Positions 9,353-18,883 of a stretch of 56,192 nt of DNA are shown here, piece after piece. Numbering within the stretch: the first letter of the stretch is position 1; every line of letters begins with the position of its first letter. The stretch is from Planctomycetaceae bacterium (GTDB lineage Bacteria > Planctomycetota > Planctomycetia > Planctomycetales > Planctomycetaceae), in the NCBI GenBank assembly GCA_900299185.1, contig OMIV01000317.1:1-56192 (forward strand), read 5' to 3'. Position numbers and translations under genes: made by a program. The notes under the pieces are model-generated. The model did not search any database, was not told the origin of the DNA, and saw only the letters and a list, made by a program, of their open reading frames with translations.

Positions 9353-9937
9353 ATGCGTGACGACCTAAATCGATTTCAAGACATGATGGCTCGGCTGCGC
9401 AGTGGAAGTGATGAAGCTGCTCGCGAGCTGGTCGTTGAGTTTGCTCCGCATGTCTATCGAGCAGTGAAGCGTCGCTTTCGCCATCGGCGAGTTCGAGTTC
9501 TCTATGGAACAGAGGACTGCATTCAATCGGTTTGGGGCGCGGTCTTTGGGCATCTGGAACGCGTCGCCAATTGCGAAGACCCGGCCAAGCTCATCAACTT
9601 CTTGGCTCGAGTTGCGAGCAATAAGATCATCGACCGTCACCGCGAAGTCTTCGGTCGGAATGTGGACGGGTTTCATTACGAGGAAGTCCCAACGCCGTCT
9701 CAGTTAGATGAGAACGGAAGGCTCCAGAGCCACGTGCTGTCTCCCAGTCAGCGAGCGGTCATTCGAGAAGAAGTTGCGTTGCGGACGAAGGAACTCTCTT
9801 CGGAGAAGCGGACGATTTTCAATCTGCACAACGAGGGCTTCACGAGCGGGGAAATCAGTGCGAAGCTGGATGGCAAGGTCAGTGCCCGTGGCATTCGGCG
9901 AGTCATCCAAGATATCTTTGAGCGACTCAGGAAGTAG
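9353..9937 (+). CDS. ECF-type RNA polymerase sigma factor
   Basis: A 194-residue sigma-70-family factor. Region 2 is visible at about residues 10-95 (ARELVVEFAPHVYRAVKRRF ... EDCIQSVWGAVF ... LINFLARVASNKIIDRHRE) and region 4 at about 130-190 (LSPSQRAVIREEV ... LSSEKRTIFNLHNEGFTSGEISAKL), ending with the recognition helix and a basic tail. Its direct partner downstream is a Ser/Thr kinase, the arrangement known in Planctomycetes for kinase-linked ECF groups in which no classical anti-sigma gene is found. GGAG stands about 8 bases before the ATG. Kinase control of this sigma factor is inferred from gene order only. Confidence 0.93.
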   Translation: MRDDLNRFQDMMARLRSGSDEAARELVVEFAPHVYRAVKRRFRHRRVRVLYGTEDCIQSVWGAVFGHLERVANCEDPAKLINFLARVASNKIIDRHREVFGRNVDGFHYEEVPTPSQLDENGRLQSHVLSPSQRAVIREEVALRTKELSSEKRTIFNLHNEGFTSGEISAKLDGKVSARGIRRVIQDIFERLRK

Positions 9938-10000
9938 CGGCTGCAGGTCGCTTGTTAATCGGGCCAACGATCCACGGCGGATCAAACTCACGGAAGCATC

Positions 10001-12325
10001 ATGAGTGTCATGAAGGATTTCTTTCGATCGTTCTTCGCTCGTCGTCCTGCTGCGACAACGCAGATGGACCTCGATGACGTTATCGAACAGATCATCTTGA
10101 ATTGGCCGGCGGATCGACCCTTTCGCGTCGACGATGTGCTGAAGCTTTATCCTGACTTGCAGAATGAACGTCGTGCTCTAATTGAATTCGCGATCGAAGA
10201 ATTTTCTGATCGCATGGATGCTGACGAAGAGCTGACTCCGCTGGAGTACGCAGAACGCTTCCCTTCGATCCGTAGTGATTTGCTCGACTCTTTGGCGGTC
10301 GACTTGGCACTGACACAACTGACGGGCGTGTTTGCTCGGCAGCCAAGTGATGCCGACGACAAAGTGAACTGGCCACAGCCGGGAGAGACCGTGGCCAACT
10401 TTGAGTTGATCGAGCCCATCGGCAAAGGCGCGTTCTCACGAGTGTTCTTGGCTGGCGACTTGGAGTTCAAGAACCGGGAAGTCGCGGTCAAGTTCTGTCG
10501 CAACGACACGCATGAAACCGAAGCACTCTCTCAACTTCAGCACTCCGCAATTGGCGTTGTGTTGGATGTTCGAGAAGTTCCCGATCGCGACCTGTCTGCC
10601 ATCAGCATGCAGATGATAAGTCGCACGACACTCGACGATGTCATTCGCAGTGTGTGGCAGCCGAAGAATCGCTGGCAGGCAGTACCTCGCAATGCACGTG
10701 GAGTTGCCGCAGTTGTGGCGAAGGCTGACCTGCGTGCCGCAGTCGGGCAGGACTGGGGGCAACTGAGTTTCAACGACTGGGCTTTAAGGCTGGCGATCCA
10801 GCTATCTCGGGGCTTGGCCGCCTCACATGCGTTGGACTTCGTGCATTGCGATATGAAGCCGAGCAATGTGCTGGTAACTGTCGAAGGCATGCCGGTCTTG
10901 ATCGACTTCAATGTCGCGTTTCGACAAGACGCTGCTCAGAGTCCGGCCAACATCGGTGGTACGTTGCCCTTCATGGCCCCGGAACAAGTTCGAGCGTTTG
11001 CCGGTCGAGGCTTCGCTGACGTCGGGCCGAAGACTGACATCTTTGGTTTGGGGGCGACGCTCTATCAGTTGCTGACGGGACGACTGCCATTCGGCCATTC
11101 CGAAAGTTCTGAAGATGGCATTCGCCGTCTGTTGGACCATCGCCGCCAAGCGCCACCAAGCGTTCGGACGATTAACTCGGATATCGACGAGCGATTCGAA
11201 GCCATTGTGATGCGCTGCTTGAGTTACGACACCGCCGAGCGGCCCGCTTCTGCCATTGATCTTGCTCGCGAACTGGAAGCGATCCAGCGAACTGGTAGTG
11301 TCGTCGTCCCAGAGCGATCGTCTGATCGACGAAGAATTGCCGCTGCCGTGATTTTGACGGCAAGCGTCTTGGCGGCGTTCAACCTGCGACCAGAAACTCA
11401 GCCGGCTGCTGCTCAACCTGTCGATGAAGCCGGTGTTCAAGCCGCCTTGAAAACAGCATTCGATGCACTCGATCGAGGCGATCTCACTGTCGCTCGAACT
11501 GGGTTTGAGAAGGTGCGAACGGCGCAGCCAGAGCATGAAGGAGCCAAGCTTGGTCTCTGCCGCACGATGACTCGTCAGGGTCAAGTGATGGAGGCGGCGA
11601 AACTGTTGGACTTAATTGAGTGGCAAGGTCGCGAGCCGCAAGAAGTGTTGGCGTTCCGCGGCTATCAACGAGTTTGGTCGGCTTATAAGACCGACACTCT
11701 GACCGAGGCGTTGAATACTTTGGAGCACGCTCGGAAGTTCGCACCAAATGATCCCGCGATTCTGGCCAACATGGCGTTGTGTCAGTTGCGACTGGGCCGT
11801 TTGCCCGCAGCAGTAGCGTTGTTGGAACACGCTCGAATTCAAGCGCCCGAGCAATCGCAGATCGCGATTCTTCTGATGAGAACTTACGCCAACGTGCGAG
11901 CGGCTGCGGGGCAGTCTGAGACGAACGCGTTCAATGCCGCCTTCGTCGAAGAGGTTGCTGAAGCGAAGATTAAAACTCCGTCGGAGCATTGGGAGTTTGC
12001 AGCCGGACTTGCGACGGTGGCCAAGGGGCTTGCGAATGTCGATGCCGAGGTTGCAACCCGTTTAAGCATGAAGTCCGTGGCGCTGTTTGAACGCGGGTGT
12101 CTTAACAGCCGCGAGCGGAACAATTGGAGCTTCCTCAAGAGCCGTTTGAGTTCCGATGTCGTGAAACAGGTCGCAGGTAAGTTTGCTTCGCTAGAGAATG
12201 CTGGCCCGTTCTACAGCGACGACACTCGGATTTATTTGCTCGACCCGTTGGCCAATTCACCTTTTGATCGCACACTGCAAGCGGACCTCACTTCGCGGCC
12301 TGCTCGTTCTGTTGCTCAAAGATAG
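10001..12325 (+). CDS. Ser/Thr protein kinase with TPR domain, altered HRD and DFG motifs
   Basis: A 774-residue kinase. An acidic N-terminal region of about 130 residues, common in kinases paired with ECF sigma factors, precedes the kinase domain: glycine loop GKGAFSRVF (141 onward), VAVK lysine 164, catalytic loop HCDMKPSN (Asp284) with Cys replacing the Arg of HRD, metal motif DFN (302-304) instead of DFG, and APE in FMAPEQ. A hydrophobic segment (about 446-464, AAAVILTASVLAAFNL) probably spans the membrane. The C-terminal half holds TPR-like repeats (about 480-640) and would then lie outside the cytoplasm. It follows the sigma gene by 63 bases and its stop lies 7 bases before the likely UbiB start. 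Catalytic Lys and both Asp are kept, so activity is plausible. Confidence 0.92.
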   Translation: MSVMKDFFRSFFARRPAATTQMDLDDVIEQIILNWPADRPFRVDDVLKLYPDLQNERRALIEFAIEEFSDRMDADEELTPLEYAERFPSIRSDLLDSLAVDLALTQLTGVFARQPSDADDKVNWPQPGETVANFELIEPIGKGAFSRVFLAGDLEFKNREVAVKFCRNDTHETEALSQLQHSAIGVVLDVREVPDRDLSAISMQMISRTTLDDVIRSVWQPKNRWQAVPRNARGVAAVVAKADLRAAVGQDWGQLSFNDWALRLAIQLSRGLAASHALDFVHCDMKPSNVLVTVEGMPVLIDFNVAFRQDAAQSPANIGGTLPFMAPEQVRAFAGRGFADVGPKTDIFGLGATLYQLLTGRLPFGHSESSEDGIRRLLDHRRQAPPSVRTINSDIDERFEAIVMRCLSYDTAERPASAIDLARELEAIQRTGSVVVPERSSDRRRIAAAVILTASVLAAFNLRPETQPAAAQPVDEAGVQAALKTAFDALDRGDLTVARTGFEKVRTAQPEHEGAKLGLCRTMTRQGQVMEAAKLLDLIEWQGREPQEVLAFRGYQRVWSAYKTDTLTEALNTLEHARKFAPNDPAILANMALCQLRLGRLPAAVALLEHARIQAPEQSQIAILLMRTYANVRAAAGQSETNAFNAAFVEEVAEAKIKTPSEHWEFAAGLATVAKGLANVDAEVATRLSMKSVALFERGCLNSRERNNWSFLKSRLSSDVVKQVAGKFASLENAGPFYSDDTRIYLLDPLANSPFDRTLQADLTSRPARSVAQR

Positions 12326-12332
12326 GTGTCTT

Positions 12333-13997
12333 GTGGACGCTCGCCCGCTACGACTGATTCGCAACTTTGGTCGGATGGGGCATATAGCCAGTGTGCTGCT
12401 CAATCATGGCTTCGGTGATCTGGTCGAACGCCTGCAGTTGGGACCGTATTTACGTTGGGGCCAAAGAGTCATTCTGCGCCGCCGTCATGTGGCCTCGCCG
12501 CTATCTCGGGCGCAACGCATTCGTCGTGCTCTCGAAGAACTGGGGCCAACCTTCATTAAGTTCGGGCAAGTGCTGAGTACGCGACCGGACATCATTCCGC
12601 ACGATGTGCTCGCCGAGTTGAAGCACTTGCGAGAGAACGTTCCGCCGTTTGATTCGAAAGTCGCTCTTCAAATCTTGGCGACCGAATTAGAGCAGCCTGT
12701 TGAGCAAGCCTTTCGTCGGTTCGATGTAATTCCGACTGCAGGTGGTTCGCTGGCGCAAGTGCATCGTGCTCAGCATCACGATGGACGCGAACTTGCAGTC
12801 AAGATTATGCGGCCCGGCGCGGCGGATGATGTCGAACGTGATCTGGAGTTGATGTCCGAATTCGCCATGCAACTGGTGAAGTACGTGCCCGAAGCCGAAG
12901 CCTTCGACCCTGCCGGATTGGTGCTGCACTTCTCGCGGACCATTCGCCGCGAGATGGACCTCACTCGCGAGGCCCGAACTTTGATTCAGTTTCAACGCCT
13001 CTTTCGCGATGACGCTACGTTGTATGTCCCGCGCGGGATCACCGAACTCTCGACACGTAACGTCTTGACGATGGAGTTCGTGTCGGGCTTACGAGTTGAC
13101 GACCTGGATGGTTTGCGATCGGCTGGACTTTCTCCGGACGCCATCGCTGCAAACGGTGCTCGCATCTTCCTGAAGCAAGCGTTTCAGTTGGGCGTTTTTC
13201 ATAGCGATCCGCATCCCGGCAACATCCGAGTTTTGTCCGATGGTTCGTTGTGCTTACTCGACTTTGGGATGATTGGAATCCTCGACGAGGAGCTGCGGAA
13301 TCTGCTCGTTGACTTGCTACAAGCTGTCATCACCCGAGATCTGTCGAACGCCGTGCGGCTCATTAAATCGATGAGTCCTTCGAAGCATGACATCGACGTC
13401 TCGTTGCTGAAGGCTGATCTGCGTGACTTCATTGATACCTATTACGGTCTGACGCTGACCGAAATCGATGTCGGCAATTTGTTGAGCGACTTTGTTGGAA
13501 TCATCACCAGCCACGGTATTCGTTGCCCAGGCGACTTGCTGTTGCTGACTCGCGCACTCGTCACCTTGGAAGGTGTGGGCAAGTCGCTGAGTCCGCAGTT
13601 CAATGTGGCAGAAGTGTTACAGCCATTTCTCGAAGAGCTGATTCGGAAGAAGTACTCGCCGCGCCGCGTCGCGGGGCAGGTCATTCAAGAGGCAACCGAT
13701 CTCTTCAATTTATGTCGTTCGCTACCGGGGGCATTGTCTGAGGTACTCGACAAGCTGAAACAGGACCAGTTGAAGTTGGAAGTCGAACACAAGCGACTCG
13801 ATCGGCTGATTACGGAAGTCGATCGGTCGAGCAATCGCATCGTGATCAGCTTGATCTTGGCGTCGTTAATTGTGGCTTCGTCACTGGTTCTGAAGAGTGA
13901 GTCTGACTCGTTCTGGATCAGCGTGCCGATCTATGCCCTGTCGAGCTTTCTGGGCATCTGGCTGATTTATGGAGTCTTCCGCAGCGGCCGCTTGTGA
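12333..13997 (+). CDS. UbiB/ABC1-family atypical kinase-like membrane protein
   Basis: A 554-residue UbiB (ABC1/ADCK) family protein. Visible signatures are the family-specific KFGQ motif (Lys76 in PTFIKFGQVLSTRPD), the GSLAQVH nucleotide loop, VK lysine 157, ExD-type helix, HSDPHPGN catalytic loop (290-297) and DFG (310-312). Two hydrophobic helices at the C-terminus (about 495-515 and 522-545) anchor it to the membrane. Members support ubiquinone or other isoprenoid-lipid metabolism, probably as ATPases. The frame extends back into the kinase gene, but GTG 12333 with AGG 6 bases ahead gives the usual N-terminus (RLIRNFGRMGHIASVLLNHGFGDLV). Next alternative start: ATG 12375. No quinone-synthesis gene is adjacent. 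Confidence 0.9.
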   Translation: MDARPLRLIRNFGRMGHIASVLLNHGFGDLVERLQLGPYLRWGQRVILRRRHVASPLSRAQRIRRALEELGPTFIKFGQVLSTRPDIIPHDVLAELKHLRENVPPFDSKVALQILATELEQPVEQAFRRFDVIPTAGGSLAQVHRAQHHDGRELAVKIMRPGAADDVERDLELMSEFAMQLVKYVPEAEAFDPAGLVLHFSRTIRREMDLTREARTLIQFQRLFRDDATLYVPRGITELSTRNVLTMEFVSGLRVDDLDGLRSAGLSPDAIAANGARIFLKQAFQLGVFHSDPHPGNIRVLSDGSLCLLDFGMIGILDEELRNLLVDLLQAVITRDLSNAVRLIKSMSPSKHDIDVSLLKADLRDFIDTYYGLTLTEIDVGNLLSDFVGIITSHGIRCPGDLLLLTRALVTLEGVGKSLSPQFNVAEVLQPFLEELIRKKYSPRRVAGQVIQEATDLFNLCRSLPGALSEVLDKLKQDQLKLEVEHKRLDRLITEVDRSSNRIVISLILASLIVASSLVLKSESDSFWISVPIYALSSFLGIWLIYGVFRSGRL

Positions 13998-14026
13998 GAT
14001 CTGCGAAGTCGCTGCTTGTGTACGAG

Positions 14027-16570
14027 TTACTCCAAGTGCTTGATTACCCGAGCCACAAACTTTTGTGGGTAGTTGGGCAAGACGTTGGCCACCTTAGCCC
14101 AATTCAAAAGTGTTGCTCGGTGCTCTCCGTTCGCGCGAACGGCAGCAGCGAGTGCGACGAGAATGCGTTCGTCAGCCTGCAATGAGATGCGATCGAGTTT
14201 GTCGACGAGGTCCGCGTTTGATTCAGACTGGAAAGCGTCCGCCAGGAGCTGGGTCTCGGCGTCGCCTTTGCGGAAGTCGGCCAGCGCAGCATCAAACCAC
14301 TGTTGGGCTTTGTCGCGTTGTTGGTTCAACGTAAAGCCCAGTGACATCGTCAGCTCTTGATAGCCGCGCTGCGGGGCATGGTCCGCGAATTGAGTGTGCT
14401 CCAGTTGCTCAAAGCGACCAGCCTCAATCAAGGCTTCAAAGGCCAAGACCTCACGCAGCTTGGGCTGCTTGATGCTTTGGCTCAGCGACAGCATGCGTTC
14501 GAAGTCATCGCTGAGATAGGCCATCAAACGGTCGCTGCCGGTGCTGAGGTCGAATGGATCTTCCGGCCAGGTTTGCTTGATGCGAACAGCGAAGAGATCT
14601 TGGCGATTGCGAGCTGCCTCTAGCTTCCCTTGCGCTGCGAGCACCATCAGCAAGGCCGTGTGAAGCTGATAGCTCATGGGCTTTGATTCGAGTTTGGAGA
14701 TTAGCTCTGTTTCGAGCGTCTGAGTTTCACCCAGAGCCAGTCGCAGTTGGAACAGAATCTCGTCCATCTCATGGTTCTCGGGATCGTGCTTCAATGCTTC
14801 TTCGACAGCTCGCTTGGCCTCCGCAAATCGTCCTCGAGCACGCAGCATGTGGCACATGGCATACAGCGGGTAGGGGTTCTTGGGATCGGCCGCGATGGAC
14901 TTCTCAAAGAATGAAGTCGCGACATGCGAGTCAGATTCGATCCGGCCGCGCAGGTAGAGACAGGCAGAATCGTTGGGGTTCTGCTCGGCGAGTTTGCGGT
15001 ACTCGTCATAGATCTGAAACGCGCGGTTCGTGCGCTGTCCCATTGATTGATAGAGGCGATGCCACTCTGTTTCGATCGGTCGTCGTTGGAGTCCTTTGGC
15101 GAGGAAGTGGAAGCCGCGCTCGAATTGACTCTGCAAACCTAATTGCTGGATGTATGACCGCAGTAAGTCCTTGGAACCCAGGCCGCCTTCGAGATGTCGC
15201 TCGGCAAGGTCGATCAGCGACGCACCATCGACTTGATTAGTCATGAAGGCAATCAATCCTTCTGGCTCGCCGGGGATCATCGTCACGAACTTCTTGGTCG
15301 CCGATTTCCCGTTCTCGATGCGGACACTCTGCGGTGGGTCCGTGAAGACCAGATCGAGGCCGTCAAATTGCTCGTAGGGTTTTGAGAAGAAAAACAGACT
15401 TCGCATGCCACTGTCTTCGGCTCGCGCGGCGTAAGTTGCTTCGGCCCATTGAATCACCGCTGTGCGAGTCGGGTTCAGAATGAATGCAGACTTGCCAACA
15501 AGTCTTTGCCACAGACTCGTTGAAACCAGAAACGGACCATTGGTCCGCAAAGCCGCAGGCTGAGTCACTTCGAAGTTGTGTGAGCCTTCTGCGATCGGGT
15601 GTGCCACGAAACTGCGGGGCGAAACAGAGATCTCCTGGCCGTCGATACGAACTTGAAGTGGCAGTCCCAGTCCGTTGCAAACATGCAAGAGCCGATGTGT
15701 TTGGACGTAGTAACTCCAGCCAAACAGCGCGCCGCAAATCAGAAGTAAGGCGAGTGACACCTTGAATGCCGTCGATTGAAACAACGAACGCGACGGCAGA
15801 ATGGAATGTTCGACGTTGAGCTTCTTCTCAAGCTGCTTGACGGTGCGACGGATCTCGGTGTTTCTTCCGAGGTCCTTTTCGAGAGTCAGCAACTGTCGGT
15901 AGACGTCGAGTGCGGCTTCGTCATCGCCGTGCTGTTGCAGCCTCTGAGCGACAAACAACATGACGCCGCGATCGTAGTTTGGAGCTCCCGGTTCGAAGGA
16001 CTCGAGCAGCTTCTTGCCATCAGCCAACTGGCCTCGTTCGACTTGCACCATTCCAAATGCACGACGGTAGGTAAGGTTTTCTGGTTCAAGCTTGAAGGCT
16101 CGCTCGAAGCAGTCACCCGCTTGTTCGAGGCTGCCCACTCGTTCGAGTGTCGCGGCGATAAAAAACTGCATCGCTGCGTCAGCGGCGTATTGTTGACTGA
16201 ACGATGCCGCGACCTTGAAGAGTTCGTCCTTCTGTTGGAAGTACTCCAGGGTGCCGAGCAAGTTACGAGCTGCCTCGGGATCCGCAGCGTTCTGCTTGAC
16301 GGATTCCATGCTGTCACGAATCGCGTTTTGTTTTAGCTCTTGCCAATCCTTGAGGGGCAGGGCGTTGTGCATCGAGCAGAGCGAGCATTGATTCAGAATC
16401 TGCTTCTTACCCAGCGGAATGATGGGGATATACAGCACCACGAACCACAGCCCGGTTTCGTAAGACGACAGCGCTGCATCTCGGTGACAATGTTGGCAAC
16501 GGCCCATCTCGCTGGTTTGGTTTTTCTTACCGACGTAACGCGTTCCGATTCCATTCACGGTCGTAGGCAT
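14027..16570 (-). CDS. Zinc-ribbon, transmembrane, TPR-repeat protein
   Basis: An 847-residue protein with no named function that I can assign. The N-terminus has a split zinc-ribbon: CQHC (Cys25, Cys28) and CSLC (Cys62, Cys65) around a hydrophobic hairpin (GLWFVVLYIPIIPLG), as in small zinc-ribbon membrane-associated domains. Residues about 100-255 form TPR-type helices, one transmembrane helix follows (about 273-293, SLALLLICGALFGWSYYV), then a beta-rich segment of about 180 residues and a second TPR array to the end (for example DPKNPYPLYAMCHMLRARGRFAEAKRAVEEALKHDPEN). AGGA sits 6 bases before the ATG. It is convergent with the UbiB gene and lies just downstream of bioF. A scaffold role is inferred from the domains only. 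Confidence 0.85.
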   Translation of the reverse strand: MPTTVNGIGTRYVGKKNQTSEMGRCQHCHRDAALSSYETGLWFVVLYIPIIPLGKKQILNQCSLCSMHNALPLKDWQELKQNAIRDSMESVKQNAADPEAARNLLGTLEYFQQKDELFKVAASFSQQYAADAAMQFFIAATLERVGSLEQAGDCFERAFKLEPENLTYRRAFGMVQVERGQLADGKKLLESFEPGAPNYDRGVMLFVAQRLQQHGDDEAALDVYRQLLTLEKDLGRNTEIRRTVKQLEKKLNVEHSILPSRSLFQSTAFKVSLALLLICGALFGWSYYVQTHRLLHVCNGLGLPLQVRIDGQEISVSPRSFVAHPIAEGSHNFEVTQPAALRTNGPFLVSTSLWQRLVGKSAFILNPTRTAVIQWAEATYAARAEDSGMRSLFFFSKPYEQFDGLDLVFTDPPQSVRIENGKSATKKFVTMIPGEPEGLIAFMTNQVDGASLIDLAERHLEGGLGSKDLLRSYIQQLGLQSQFERGFHFLAKGLQRRPIETEWHRLYQSMGQRTNRAFQIYDEYRKLAEQNPNDSACLYLRGRIESDSHVATSFFEKSIAADPKNPYPLYAMCHMLRARGRFAEAKRAVEEALKHDPENHEMDEILFQLRLALGETQTLETELISKLESKPMSYQLHTALLMVLAAQGKLEAARNRQDLFAVRIKQTWPEDPFDLSTGSDRLMAYLSDDFERMLSLSQSIKQPKLREVLAFEALIEAGRFEQLEHTQFADHAPQRGYQELTMSLGFTLNQQRDKAQQWFDAALADFRKGDAETQLLADAFQSESNADLVDKLDRISLQADERILVALAAAVRANGEHRATLLNWAKVANVLPNYPQKFVARVIKHLE

Positions 16571-16593
16571 GAGCTGTCCTTGTCGTTGAGTGA

Positions 16594-17769
16594 TCAGGAT
16601 GAGGCGTTGTTATTCGAACTGGAGATCGCATCGGCAATAGTCACCGCGAGGTTGCTTAGATCGGCTGGGTTGAAGGCCGATGTCACGCTGATTCGTAAAC
16701 GGCTGGTGCCATTTGGCACCGTAGGAGGTCGGATTGCTCCGACAAGATATCCCGAACCTTCGATGTGCTGAGCGATCGTTAGAGTGGCGATGGAATCTCC
16801 AATCACGATAGGAACGATCGGCCCAATCGAACCGAGCATCGGCTGAACTCCGTGAGATTGGAGTTCGCTGCGGAAGAAGTCGCATAGCTCGAGCAAATAG
16901 CGGCAGCGCTCTGGCTCGGCTTGCAGAATCTCAATCGCAGCCGATGCCGCGGCGCAGATTGCTGGCGGAAGTGCCGTCGAGAAGACTTGGCTGCGGGCTC
17001 GATTCCATAGCCAATCGATAAGAGATCTCGAACCAGCTACGAAGCCACCCAGAGTGCCCAGAGACTTACTGAGCGTTCCGATGCGAACGGCGATGCGGTG
17101 TTCCGTGCCTGTAAGTTCGGCGACACCGCGGCCTGTCGCTCCGAAGACGCCAGTGCCATGTGCTTCGTCGACGATGAGATCGGCTTCGAATTCCGCGGCG
17201 AGATCACACAGCTTGGCTAATGGGGCGATGTCACCGTCCATGCTGAAGACCGAGTCGGTGATGATCCACTTACGGCTAGACGTAGAGCACTTGCAAAGCT
17301 CGCGTTGCAGGCCATCGAGATCGTCGTGTCGATAGACCCGCAGCTTGGCTCCGCTAAGGCGGCAACCATCGATCAAACTGGCGTGATTCCAACGATCGCA
17401 AAAGACCACATCGTTCGAGTCCACCAGTGCTGCAATCGTCCCGACATTGGCGGCATATCCAGTTGGAAAGAGCAGGGCCGCTTCCGAGCCTTCAAAGGTC
17501 GCGATTGTCTCTTCAAGTTGCTCGTGCCAAATGGTTCTGCCAGAGACGAGTGCACTGGCACGAGATCCCACCGTCGATTTCAGCGGCTCATTCGTGGCGG
17601 CCAGCACGCGCGGATGGCTCGCGAGGTTGAGATAGTCGTTCGATGCAAAGTTGCGATAGCGACGGCCTTGCCATTCGACCCAGCCATCCGCGAGTGGCGA
17701 TAACGCTCGCCGTTCTCGCTTCAGACCTTGCTCGGCGAGTAACTCAAGTTGCCGCGTCAGCCATTCCAC
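16594..17769 (-). CDS. bioF: 8-amino-7-oxononanoate synthase (alpha-oxoamine synthase)
   Basis: A 391-residue PLP-dependent alpha-oxoamine synthase. It shows NFASNDYLNLASHPRV, GSRASALVSG, the DEAHGTGVFG motif (PLP-binding Asp) and the Schiff-base lysine in TLSKSLGTLGG (Lys235). By family it condenses pimeloyl thioester with alanine to give KAPA in biotin synthesis; the closest alternatives are 2-amino-3-ketobutyrate CoA ligase (kbl) or serine palmitoyltransferase, which share these motifs. No other bio gene is nearby, so the assignment rests on sequence alone. The start is GTG 17769 with AGGA about 9 bases upstream. Confidence 0.88.
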   Translation of the reverse strand: MEWLTRQLELLAEQGLKRERRALSPLADGWVEWQGRRYRNFASNDYLNLASHPRVLAATNEPLKSTVGSRASALVSGRTIWHEQLEETIATFEGSEAALLFPTGYAANVGTIAALVDSNDVVFCDRWNHASLIDGCRLSGAKLRVYRHDDLDGLQRELCKCSTSSRKWIITDSVFSMDGDIAPLAKLCDLAAEFEADLIVDEAHGTGVFGATGRGVAELTGTEHRIAVRIGTLSKSLGTLGGFVAGSRSLIDWLWNRARSQVFSTALPPAICAAASAAIEILQAEPERCRYLLELCDFFRSELQSHGVQPMLGSIGPIVPIVIGDSIATLTIAQHIEGSGYLVGAIRPPTVPNGTSRLRISVTSAFNPADLSNLAVTIADAISSSNNNASS

Positions 17770-17959
17770 GATGACCGTCCTTTGGCGAGCGGCAGACGAG
17801 GATCTACCTGGAAGTTGAACGCACTTGGTGTCGATGTTGTTTCAATCGCGCGCGGCCTCGAGTGACCATCACGCGGTCTCAATGAACCATCGTGGTGTGT
17901 GTTTGCCGGAAGGCTCGAAGCGATTATCCAATTCGATCTTCGACTAGCGACATCGCTCG

Positions 17960-18751
17960 CTAAATGACGAAGTCCGTCTTGCGGCCGAGGATGCGGTCAA
18001 TGAGGTCTTCTGGCAGATCAATCGCTGGTGAGTTGGTTTGATCGCGGTCGCTCGGATTGATGCCGCAATAGACGGACCACGGACCCAGGTGACGCCAACG
18101 TCCGGCTCGCTTGGGTTCGTTCGGCATCACGGGAGTCGTGCAGCGATTGCAGCCGATCGTCGAGAAGCCTTGCTTGTGCAACGGATTCACAATGACGTCG
18201 TGGCCGTGGATGTAGGACTCCAACTGCTCGTCGGTGAACAGTGCGAGAGGATTAATGCGCAGCGAATTCATTTCGGTGTCGATCTGTAGCACCGGGCAGA
18301 TTGCTCGCTTGCCGCCTTCGGCACGGCGGAGGCTACCAACGAAGGCGTCGTACTGATCAGCAACCTTCATTAATGGCTCGACCTTCCGCTTATGACAGCA
18401 TTCCTTCTGGCCCTCGACGGAGAGGTAGAGGATGCCGTGCTTGGCGGTCTGCTCTTCCATCGTCAGTTCGGGGTAAAGCGTGACGATCCTCAACCCGTAC
18501 TCGGATGCGAGGCGGTCGCGTGTATCCAGCGTCTCTTGGAAATTGACGCCGGTGTCGACGAAGAGCACCGGGATATCGACGCTCGTCGTATGAATCATGT
18601 GGCAGACAACGCTGCCCGCCTCTTGCATGGCGGAGATAGCCGCGACACGAGTGCCAAAGATGTCTTTGGCCCAGCGGAGAATCTCTTGAGGTGTGCGATG
18701 TTCGAAGGCTTGGTTGAGGTCAACCAAATCGGCCTGAGTCAATCGGGCCAT
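17960..18751 (-). CDS. cysH: Phosphoadenylyl/adenylyl-sulfate reductase CysH (iron-sulfur type)
   Basis: A 263-residue reductase of the PAPS/APS family, which reduces activated sulfate to sulfite. Motifs: [18 protein letters not shown] (substrate loop, about 62-79), [12 protein letters not shown] (Cys118-Cys119) and GCNRC (Cys201, Cys204). Two such cysteine pairs bind a [4Fe-4S] cluster and mark the bacterial APS-reductase type rather than the E. coli PAPS type. The usual C-terminal ECGLH catalytic motif is modified to YCGIN, keeping Cys229. ATG 18751 is chosen, with AGGA 10 bases upstream; a longer frame would need an ATT start. No other sulfate-assimilation gene is adjacent. Confidence 0.92.
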   Translation of the reverse strand: MARLTQADLVDLNQAFEHRTPQEILRWAKDIFGTRVAAISAMQEAGSVVCHMIHTTSVDIPVLFVDTGVNFQETLDTRDRLASEYGLRIVTLYPELTMEEQTAKHGILYLSVEGQKECCHKRKVEPLMKVADQYDAFVGSLRRAEGGKRAICPVLQIDTEMNSLRINPLALFTDEQLESYIHGHDVIVNPLHKQGFSTIGCNRCTTPVMPNEPKRAGRWRHLGPWSVYCGINPSDRDQTNSPAIDLPEDLIDRILGRKTDFVI

Positions 18752-18883
18752 GCGTTTGCGGTCCTGCTTACAACGAAGAGCGTGCACCAGTCCGCAGCCG
18801 TCTGAATCGGCGACCAATTCGCCATAGAAAGCCCAAAACTGGCTGAAAAGCGGGTAGGTTTTTAGGACTTGCCTATCAGACCG

